DNA of 40,584 nucleotides from Prevotella sp. (GTDB taxonomy: Bacteria; Bacteroidota; Bacteroidia; Bacteroidales; Bacteroidaceae): positions 1 to 40,584 of the forward strand of contig JAFVHO010000218.1 in assembly GCA_017474485.1 (NCBI GenBank). Reading direction: 5' to 3'. The notes beneath the pieces were generated by a model, which was not told the DNA's origin, did no database searches, and was given only the letters and a program-made list of their open reading frames with translations. Shown in pieces: positions 6,438 to 13,668 of this stretch. Position 1 is the first letter of the stretch, and each line of letters opens with the position of its first letter. The translations under genes and the position numbers were made by a program.

Positions 6438-9014
6438 CTACTTCTGGATACCAAAGTCTGCCTGCTGAGCCTCTACCTCTTGTAGCAGCTTGGCTTTTTC
6501 TTCGTCAGAAAGGGTAGGACTAGACAGTCTAGACTCTCTAGATGGTCTAGATTCTCTAGAAATACTTGATTCTGAATAACACATGGGCATATCGTAGGGA
6601 ATGCTCTCTATCTCCAATTCAGCTGGCGTGGGAGCATGAGTGCCTGGGAACTGCACCTGAGCCATAATATTGATTTTACCTGCCTGACGAGTGCTACGAA
6701 CGAGTATGGGGGCACTACCCCACTCGACGGCACGAGGATTGGCATTGATGTTAGCATCACCTATGATTTCGCCCTCACCCTCAACAGTAAAGCGGATGTT
6801 TTCTTTGGCCAAACGACGGACATGTCCTAGGTCGTCAGTCACCTCACAGACAACGACAACGAAGTCAGAACCATCAGCCACAAGCGGGTGACCCATGTCG
6901 TCGACATAAAGGCGAAGCTTGGTACTACGACGGGAGGGCATCTTTTCTTCCTTGCAAACCACTTTGCCATTGATGATGCCCTCTGCCACCATCTTGACAC
7001 TTTGCCATGACTTCTGCGTATAACTATGGTTACGAGCCTCGAAGAAGTCCCAAGCATCCTTGAAGATGACAAGACCCTTTTCTACTGGCTGTACCCAACA
7101 ATGCTCACCATCATAGAGCGAGAGACGTACGCTGTCGCAATTCGAGAAAATAGTGACATCCTTCTCTGAGAATTGCGTCATTTCGTGGGCAATAGCCACA
7201 ATAGGCTGTTGAGTAGGTGGCTGGAGCACAGCAGCAAACATGTCGAAGGCCGTCTTTTTCTGACGGAAGGCATCATAAACGCCACCCCAATAGGGGTCAG
7301 GATGATAGCCACGCTGGTGGTCGAAGGGGTGCCACTGACAACCTCCAATAAACTGACCTGTCGTATGGAATAACTCTTGCGTAGAACGACAAAGACTCAT
7401 AGCCTGCGTCAGCAGGGGACGTTCACCCCATGAACGCGAAGCACGGTTCAAATTGTTATGAGCATACCAGTCGTCAACCAATTCGCCAAACTCGCGTGTG
7501 AAAATGCACTGCTTAGGCTTATCATCCTTGAAGTCGTCGCCTGGCCAACCATAGACAACGTCGTAATGATCTGCCACACCAGCACTATGCACATCAGCAG
7601 CAGCGACAGGACGATAGGGATAAGGATATTCGTCCTTCGTAATTTGTAGCGCCTGCAAGGCAAACTCTTCAGGATAGCGTGTCTCGTTCAAAATGGGTTC
7701 CCACATCAGCACGCAGGGATGATTTCTGTCTCGATGAATGATATTGCGCGTGTTCTCGTGTACCTTCTCATCCCAGCCTTTTTCTTTGTTCCAATACTGC
7801 CAACCAGGCGTAGCCACAATGATAAACAGACCCAATTGATCGCAGGCATCCATGAACGAGGGATCTTGCGGATAATGGGCCGTACGGATAATGGTAAAGC
7901 CTGCATCACGCAGGCGTTTGGCATCGCGCCACTGCTGACTATTAGGCAAGGCATTACCTACGTATGCAAAGTCCTGATGACGATTAGCACCAACGAGTTG
8001 ATGATACTTCTTACCATTGAGGTAGAAGCCTGGCTGACGACCTTGGGCATCATCCGTGCGAACAAATTCAAAGCTACGGATGCCAATTTTCGTGATACCT
8101 CCATCGAGCAATTGCTTAGCGTCCTTAATGCGAGTGGCTACATTGTATAAATAAGGTGTTTCTGGGCTCCAGAGTTTAGGGTTCTTGACGAGGAAGCGCT
8201 GGGTGATGGTGCGCGCCTCGCCAGGCTGGAGCTTCAATTTGGTTTTTAGGCCCGCTGGAGAACCAGCGGGAACGCTGGCTGAAAGGGCGTTTTCAACGGT
8301 AATGGTGTGAGGGTGGGTGTCGTTGTTGCGCACTTCGGTGTTGACAAAGACCTCAGCACTTTTCTCGCTGATATTGGCAAAATGTATAAAGATGCCGCCA
8401 CCAGCTACTTTGTTTTCTTCGAGGGCATCGGTGATGGCCACCTTGTTTTTAGCGATGAGCCACACGTCGCGATAGATACCACCATGATAGGCAAAGTCGA
8501 GCTGTGCCTGCTTTTTGCCTGGGGGGTAGGTCTTGTCATCACTGTTGTCAGCCTTGATGGCGACGACGAAATCGTCGCCCACACTATTAGGAAGGGGGAT
8601 GGTGATGGGCAGATAGCCGCCCTCGTGCTCTTTTACCTTCTGACCATTGACATAGATGGTCTGCTTACCCATGATGGCCTCGAAATGTAGGGTAACGTCA
8701 CGACCTGCACACTCCTTGGGCAACTTAAAATGCTTACGATACCAAGCCACACCTTGATAGTTGCGGCAACCGCTAGCCTCAGCAGGCACCAGTTGAACAG
8801 TATGAGGCGTTGAGATCACTTCCCACGACTTATCATTGTAATCCTTGACCTCAGCACCTGCCACATCGCCCAAATAGAAGCGCCAGCCAGCGTTGAAGTT
8901 CCATACCAAGCGACCACTCTTTTCCAAAGGAAAGAGACCTGCAACTGAGGTTTGCGCGTTTAAAGGTAAAAAGGTAAAAAGGTAAAAAGGTAAAAGAGTC
9001 AGAAGGCATCGCAT
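6438..9014 (-). CDS. GH2 family glycoside hydrolase (last gene of the PUL)
   Basis: This 858-residue secreted retaining glycosidase is of the beta-galactosidase/beta-glucuronidase type. The order is signal peptide (1-20), GH2 sugar-binding jelly roll (about 40-190), immunoglobulin-like domain (about 195-315), TIM barrel (about 320-600) and C-terminal domains. The likely acid/base is E444 in WEPILNETRYP and the likely nucleophile is E508 in FTREFGE. The substrate cannot be fixed from sequence. Oddities are that the signal peptide is encoded by an 8-bp tandem repeat, a perfect hairpin lies in the Ig-domain coding region (8251-8270), and the C-terminal linker SESSISRESRPSRESRLSS comes from a 9-bp repeat. 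It starts 10 nt after the esterase gene. Confidence 0.93.
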   Translation of the reverse strand: MRCLLTLLPFYLFTFLPLNAQTSVAGLFPLEKSGRLVWNFNAGWRFYLGDVAGAEVKDYNDKSWEVISTPHTVQLVPAEASGCRNYQGVAWYRKHFKLPKECAGRDVTLHFEAIMGKQTIYVNGQKVKEHEGGYLPITIPLPNSVGDDFVVAIKADNSDDKTYPPGKKQAQLDFAYHGGIYRDVWLIAKNKVAITDALEENKVAGGGIFIHFANISEKSAEVFVNTEVRNNDTHPHTITVENALSASVPAGSPAGLKTKLKLQPGEARTITQRFLVKNPKLWSPETPYLYNVATRIKDAKQLLDGGITKIGIRSFEFVRTDDAQGRQPGFYLNGKKYHQLVGANRHQDFAYVGNALPNSQQWRDAKRLRDAGFTIIRTAHYPQDPSFMDACDQLGLFIIVATPGWQYWNKEKGWDEKVHENTRNIIHRDRNHPCVLMWEPILNETRYPEEFALQALQITKDEYPYPYRPVAAADVHSAGVADHYDVVYGWPGDDFKDDKPKQCIFTREFGELVDDWYAHNNLNRASRSWGERPLLTQAMSLCRSTQELFHTTGQFIGGCQWHPFDHQRGYHPDPYWGGVYDAFRQKKTAFDMFAAVLQPPTQQPIVAIAHEMTQFSEKDVTIFSNCDSVRLSLYDGEHCWVQPVEKGLVIFKDAWDFFEARNHSYTQKSWQSVKMVAEGIINGKVVCKEEKMPSRRSTKLRLYVDDMGHPLVADGSDFVVVVCEVTDDLGHVRRLAKENIRFTVEGEGEIIGDANINANPRAVEWGSAPILVRSTRQAGKINIMAQVQFPGTHAPTPAELEIESIPYDMPMCYSESSISRESRPSRESRLSSPTLSDEEKAKLLQEVEAQQADFGIQK
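6528..6560 (-). repeat. 9-bp tandem repeat of TCTAGA palindromes
   Basis: Four TCTAGA hexamers start at 6528, 6537, 6546 and 6555, each separated by 3 bp. They encode the SRx-SRx-SRx-SRx linker near the C-terminus of the GH2 enzyme and keep the reading frame. Confidence 0.85.
8251..8270. repeat. Perfect 8-bp hairpin inside the GH2 coding region
   Basis: CCCGCTGG, a 4-base loop AGAA and CCAGCGGG form a perfect GC-rich stem. It encodes part of SVPAGSPAGL, between strands of the Ig-like domain. Confidence 0.7.
8962..8996 (-). repeat. 8-bp tandem repeat encoding a signal peptide core
   Basis: GGTAAAAA recurs with GGT at 8965, 8973, 8981 and 8989. Read on the minus strand as ACCTTTTT it encodes LPFYLFTFLPL of the GH2 signal peptide. 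Because 8 is not a multiple of 3, a one-unit change would shift the frame. Confidence 0.85.
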
Positions 9015-9024
9015 AGACTATCAC

Positions 9025-10518
9025 TCATTTAGGGTTATTATAATCTCCCGTTGCTTTGTTCACTGCGTTCATCGTAGGTACCCAGTCGTCAGTACGGAAG
9101 GAACTGACAGGCAATCCATCGTGCATCAGGTCGCCAACCGCCCAATCCTTAAAGGCATAACGGACAGCATAGGGCTGCTTGACGTCGTCGCAAATGGCAT
9201 AGACACGATTGCGATTGACCCACACCTTCGTGGCAGGATGGAACACACGGTCAGAACCTGCAACCTCGAAATTGCGGCTGACGGTTTTCCCATCAGCGTC
9301 TGTTGTCGTGAGACTGTTGACTTGCTCAAAGTACACCCACTCCTTCGAGCGGTCGAAACTGATAACAGCCGTATCGTTCTGGAAGGTCACCTCCTTATAT
9401 TTGGCAAAGTCAGGCAGATTCTTGACACCATAAGTGTTGGTGAGTGCCAAAAGTGCCAAACGCTCGCCAGCCAAATATTTCTTACGAGGATGGATGCAGT
9501 CCTTGAGACCAGAATCCATCAGTACCGCCATACGACAGTTGGGAACTATCGACTCCACCTTCTCCTGCTGTTCACGAAGCAGGGCACTATTATAGAGCGC
9601 CCAATCTGTCTCGTCGTATGCAAAGGGAGCTATCTGACAGTAGTAGAAGGGGAAGTCGCCCTGATGCCACTCCTCGCGCCACCCCTGAATCATACGAGCA
9701 AACAAGGGCGCATAGAAATCATAGCGTGGCACATTATCTTCACCCTGATACCAGATGGTACCACGTATGCCATAACCAATAAGGGGCTTCAACTGTCCGT
9801 TATAGAGAGCTGTAGGACAACGCTGCTCCAGTTTCTTGACATCTGCTTCCGTAATCGTCTGCTGTACCTTGGGGAAGGCTTTCAACCAGTCAGCCTTCAT
9901 CCAAGCCTCACAGGCAGATCCGCCATAGGCCGTACATATCAATCCCACTGGCACACCCAGCATTTTCCGCAGTGCCTTGCCAAAATAATAGGCAGTAGCA
10001 GAGAACTCGCGAACACTGCCCAAATTCGCAGGTTGCCAAGAACCTGCAAGGTCTTGCTGGGGCTCCAAGGATGCGAATCGCTTGCCATAGAACAATCGCA
10101 ATCCGTCATCGTTACAGGAGAGCAATTCATTAGTTGCCACTTCTACAGGCTGTGCCTTATAGCCCTTCATGGGCATCTCCATGTTCGACTGACCAGAGCA
10201 TATCCATACCTCGCCAATCATTACATTGTTAAGAATGACGGGTTCGCCATCCCTAAAGGTAATAGAGTAAGGCCCCCCAGCTTGGGGCGTTTTTACCATC
10301 ACGCCAAAGCGTCCATCCTTGCGGGCTGTCACAATGTGAGACTTCTTTTCCCACGAGGTTATCACTTGAACCTTTTTGCCTGGCTCCGTCCATCCCCAGA
10401 GATAACACTCCGTCTGTTGTTGCAGCACCATGTTGTCGCTGAAGAACTGAGGCAACCTGACCTTAGCACTGGCAGTGATACCAATCAGCGCAACGATGAC
10501 ACAAATTAGTTTTCTCAT
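9025..10518 (-). CDS. Sialate O-acetylesterase-like SGNH esterase
   Basis: This 497-residue secreted carbohydrate esterase (SASA domain) has a signal peptide in residues 1-18. The nucleophile S111 lies in ICSGQSNMEMP, E260 in GTIWYQGEDN belongs to a conserved block, and the catalytic DxxH is D340-C-I-H343. An N-terminal beta-rich domain (RLPQFFSDNMVLQQ) is typical of bacterial homologues. Although the family is named for sialic acid, plant-polysaccharide PULs use such enzymes to remove acetyl groups from xylan or pectin. That role is inferred from the neighbouring glycosidases. Its start is 1 nt from the stop of the upstream GH106-like gene, which indicates tight coupling. Confidence 0.92.
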   Translation of the reverse strand: MRKLICVIVALIGITASAKVRLPQFFSDNMVLQQQTECYLWGWTEPGKKVQVITSWEKKSHIVTARKDGRFGVMVKTPQAGGPYSITFRDGEPVILNNVMIGEVWICSGQSNMEMPMKGYKAQPVEVATNELLSCNDDGLRLFYGKRFASLEPQQDLAGSWQPANLGSVREFSATAYYFGKALRKMLGVPVGLICTAYGGSACEAWMKADWLKAFPKVQQTITEADVKKLEQRCPTALYNGQLKPLIGYGIRGTIWYQGEDNVPRYDFYAPLFARMIQGWREEWHQGDFPFYYCQIAPFAYDETDWALYNSALLREQQEKVESIVPNCRMAVLMDSGLKDCIHPRKKYLAGERLALLALTNTYGVKNLPDFAKYKEVTFQNDTAVISFDRSKEWVYFEQVNSLTTTDADGKTVSRNFEVAGSDRVFHPATKVWVNRNRVYAICDDVKQPYAVRYAFKDWAVGDLMHDGLPVSSFRTDDWVPTMNAVNKATGDYNNPK

Positions 10519-10519
10519 A

Positions 10520-13500
10520 TTATTGTTCTATTTTAAGTACTGGCGCTTCTATCAGGCCTGCAGGCAACAAGCCATCGCCTGTGGTGCGATACTTGGCATT
10601 GGTCCAGATGCCATTGTAAGGCGCTTTGCCTTGGTCTGCCCCACGCAACGCATTGTGCCACGTGTTCACCACCTCGATTTCTATTGTGTTCTTACCTTTC
10701 TTCAAAGCACCTGTTATCTCCACTTCGTAGGGTGCCGTCCAGGCAATACCACAATCCTTACTATTAATCCACACATGAGCAATGTCCTTTACGTTGGGGA
10801 ACGAGAGCCATACACGACCTGTAGGTACCTCCTTTTTCTTCAGTTTCCACATCGTTGAATAGCGGGCATGACCACTGAAATATCGAATCTTATCGTCAGC
10901 ATGCTTGCTCCAGTCGAATGGCTGCTGCCCCTTCAGTGTCATGCCTGTCTCACGGAAAGAGATATCCCAGACTACGTTGTTAGTCTGAGCCGTTCGGACT
11001 GTTCGTCCGACGCCTGCGGACTGGCAGTCCGACGCCTGCGGACTACCGGCTTCCCCGAAGCATACGAATAGCGAGCCGTAAGCTGGCAACGAGACTGTGC
11101 CATCGAAAGGTATGCTCTTGTCTGTGACAGCATTGTAGAGCACGGCCTTATCGCGCTTCTGACGGAAAGTGGGTGTGAAAGTAAGCTCCTTGTCCGTCTG
11201 GTTTGAGAGGAAATAGATGTCGAAGTCGTCGCCAGTACGATGGGTAAAGTCGATACCTTCTGGCAGGACGGCATCAGGCTCAACCGTGTTGAAAACGGTT
11301 CCAGTATAGGGTTTCTCTATAACCTGCACGCCTTGGCTACGCAACTGGTCTATGCGTTGTATGGCTGTTGAGTAAGGCAATTCCGGATCGTCAGGAACCA
11401 CTAATACCTTATAATTTAAAGACTGAGTTAGCAAGGCATCCTTGTTCATCGAGTCGTAGTGATAACCATGCAGGGGATTTATCCAGTCTTTCAGGTCGAT
11501 GATGCCTGCAGAATGGTTCACGCCAACGGGCGATTCAATCATAGGTAAACCCTGATTTGCAAGGCGTTTCTGCTCTGAAGCCACACGCTCGGACCCAAAG
11601 AGGCCTGGCAGCCATTTTACCATTTTATCAGGCGTCAAGGCTCGACGTGGCAGATCCTCGCCAGTATACACAGCGATATCCACTACAGGACGTCCCTTTT
11701 GCAGAAGTTTCTGACAACATGTGATATAGTCGACGAACCCCTTTGCTTCAGGGAACCATGTCTGGTCGCGCTGGAAGAAAAGACCAATTCCATCGAGCGT
11801 CATGCCTGGCTTCTTGTCGAGCCAAGGGTTGTGGGTATTCACGTGGAAGAAGAGACGATTCATGCCCAAGGCAAAGTTACGGTCCAAAAGAGGCTTGATG
11901 CTGGCGGGTGTCTCGTCCCATACGCCACGAACCTCTGTGAATCCCTCAGCCTGAACGATATTCTTGCCATATACGTGAGCAGCACTGATGGCATCCAGCA
12001 TGTCGTTGGGCTTATCGTGGGTGGGTGAGTTCAACCAGAATTCTCCCATCGGCATGTCGACATATTTATAATGTCCCATGCCATCGGAAGTCATCGTAGG
12101 TGCTACGCTCTCTGCCGACACCTGTATGCCACAATCCTTGGCACACTGGCTGACAGTACGGAAGAACACCTCGTTTTTCAGTTCCTCGATAGTCTGGCGA
12201 ACATCCTTCAGCACTTGTTCACTCTTATCAAGACTTCTCATGGGAACGCCTGCCATAATGGGCAACCAAGGCAGGAGGTCGTAGCCCCTGCGCCTTTGGA
12301 ACTCTGCAGGGAAGTTCTTAGTCCAGTTCTGTGAGCCACACTCCCACGAGTCTACATGCAGATACTTCACCACATTGGAATGTGGGCGCTTCAGGAATTG
12401 GCCAAACCAGTTATTGACCTGCTTGGCCACAGCAGCCTCTGAGAACTTGTCACATTCCAAGCCCTTGCCTCCGCCTGCTGTAGCGTTGGTTTGGCCTGTT
12501 GACGTATATCCCATACGCAGAATACAATAGGTGCCACCAATCAGGTCAAGATTCACCATATCACCCTTCATCGTGCTTTGCACCATCTCTGGGACGTAGG
12601 CACAATTTTCCTTGCCCAGGTCTTCAACAGGAGTGCTGGGAGAGTAGCGCCAGACATAGCCAGCCTTGCCTTCCCAATTGTCAAGAGCAGGCAAAGTGCG
12701 GATTCGCAGGTCTTTCATTCGGAACACGGGCTTCCATTTGGCGGCATCAAGGTCTTCTGCACCAGGCTCAGAACCTTCTGGCGTCCACTCGAAACGGAAA
12801 AACTTGGCTTTTGTCGGTGGGAAACTGAAAGTGGTGTTGAAGCCCGCATTCTGCCACCCCTGACGTGGTGGTGTCAGTTGCTTCAACGTTTTAAAGGTAA
12901 CCCCATCGTCAGAAGCCTTTACAAGCAGTCGCTGACACTGGATATTGGTGCCAGACGGCTCTATCTCAATATTGAACACCAATGTTGGCTCCTTGAATTC
13001 GTACTGGAACCAACAGGGACTGTCTGCACAATAAACCCCTTTGTCATTAATTGTTATCCCAGACGAAAGAGTTGTCGCGTTCCCGTCTTTTATAGAGTAT
13101 GACTCCTTAAGATCTGCATGTCTATATCCAAATTTCTCCACATTCAGGTCACCTACGGAAATGGCATAAACGGCAATATCCTCATAATAGTCGCCATAGT
13201 GCTTGGGCTTAGGCATCTGGAACTCGTGATGACCTCCACGGACGATGGTGTCACAGAAGACTATCTTCTTCATCGACTCCTCTGGCGTAATCCAAGGACC
13301 GCCAGCCAGTGCGAAACCATCACAGAGATGAATACCCATCTCCAAGCCAAGAGAGTCGGCCTGTTGGAAAGAGTAATCCACCATCTTCCAGAAATTATCA
13401 CTCAGGGCATTGGCATTCCCATGATAATCAGGTTGTTCTTGTGAACCACGAATAGGCATCAAGTAACAACCGCCAAGACCCACATCCTTCATGGCTTTAA

Positions 13501-13633
13501 GATCAGCCTTGATACCTTCCTCAGAAACGGTACCATACATCCAGTACCAGAAGGTCCAAGGCTTTGTGGTGTCAGCAAAACTGACACTCATCGAAAAACA
13601 AGCAATAAGTAATGAACAATAAATTCTCTTCAT
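10520..13633 (-). CDS. GH106-like (alpha-L-rhamnosidase family) glycoside hydrolase
   Basis: This secreted protein has about 1037 residues. The start at 13633 gives the cleaner signal peptide (MKRIYCSLLIACFSMSVSFA); an ATG four codons upstream (13645) is possible. The N-terminal block PWTFWYWMYGTVSEEGIKADLKAMKDVGLGG and later blocks (LCDGFALAGGPWITPEESMKK, VSAESVAPTMTSDGMGHYKYVDMPMGEFW, NIVQAEGFTEVRGVW) have the character of GH106 enzymes. A C-terminal galactose-binding-like beta domain follows (VWLSFPNVKDIAHVWINSKDCG). Family members cleave terminal alpha-L-rhamnose, as in rhamnogalacturonans or arabinogalactan caps. I did not map the catalytic glutamates. A palindromic DNA repeat is inserted in the coding region (11005-11044). 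Confidence 0.85.
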   Translation of the reverse strand: MKRIYCSLLIACFSMSVSFADTTKPWTFWYWMYGTVSEEGIKADLKAMKDVGLGGCYLMPIRGSQEQPDYHGNANALSDNFWKMVDYSFQQADSLGLEMGIHLCDGFALAGGPWITPEESMKKIVFCDTIVRGGHHEFQMPKPKHYGDYYEDIAVYAISVGDLNVEKFGYRHADLKESYSIKDGNATTLSSGITINDKGVYCADSPCWFQYEFKEPTLVFNIEIEPSGTNIQCQRLLVKASDDGVTFKTLKQLTPPRQGWQNAGFNTTFSFPPTKAKFFRFEWTPEGSEPGAEDLDAAKWKPVFRMKDLRIRTLPALDNWEGKAGYVWRYSPSTPVEDLGKENCAYVPEMVQSTMKGDMVNLDLIGGTYCILRMGYTSTGQTNATAGGGKGLECDKFSEAAVAKQVNNWFGQFLKRPHSNVVKYLHVDSWECGSQNWTKNFPAEFQRRRGYDLLPWLPIMAGVPMRSLDKSEQVLKDVRQTIEELKNEVFFRTVSQCAKDCGIQVSAESVAPTMTSDGMGHYKYVDMPMGEFWLNSPTHDKPNDMLDAISAAHVYGKNIVQAEGFTEVRGVWDETPASIKPLLDRNFALGMNRLFFHVNTHNPWLDKKPGMTLDGIGLFFQRDQTWFPEAKGFVDYITCCQKLLQKGRPVVDIAVYTGEDLPRRALTPDKMVKWLPGLFGSERVASEQKRLANQGLPMIESPVGVNHSAGIIDLKDWINPLHGYHYDSMNKDALLTQSLNYKVLVVPDDPELPYSTAIQRIDQLRSQGVQVIEKPYTGTVFNTVEPDAVLPEGIDFTHRTGDDFDIYFLSNQTDKELTFTPTFRQKRDKAVLYNAVTDKSIPFDGTVSLPAYGSLFVCFGEAGSPQASDCQSAGVGRTVRTAQTNNVVWDISFRETGMTLKGQQPFDWSKHADDKIRYFSGHARYSTMWKLKKKEVPTGRVWLSFPNVKDIAHVWINSKDCGIAWTAPYEVEITGALKKGKNTIEIEVVNTWHNALRGADQGKAPYNGIWTNAKYRTTGDGLLPAGLIEAPVLKIEQ
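11005..11044. repeat. Intragenic palindromic direct repeat in the GH106-like gene
   Basis: The 18-mer GTCCGACGCCTGCGGACT occurs at 11005-11022 and 11027-11044, a 22-bp period. Each copy is itself a stem (GTCCG/CGGAC), and a partial third copy precedes them. On the coding strand one copy reads SPQASDC and the other QSAGVGR, because they lie in different frames. Confidence 0.85.
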
Positions 13634-13668
13634 AATAATCGTCATTATTTAATTAGTTATATTTATCA

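Noticed and set aside
9121-10509. A 462-codon plus-strand frame opposite the esterase gene
   Set aside because: It is fully antisense to a well-supported SASA esterase with catalytic motifs, shows no domain logic, and results from codon bias in the true gene.
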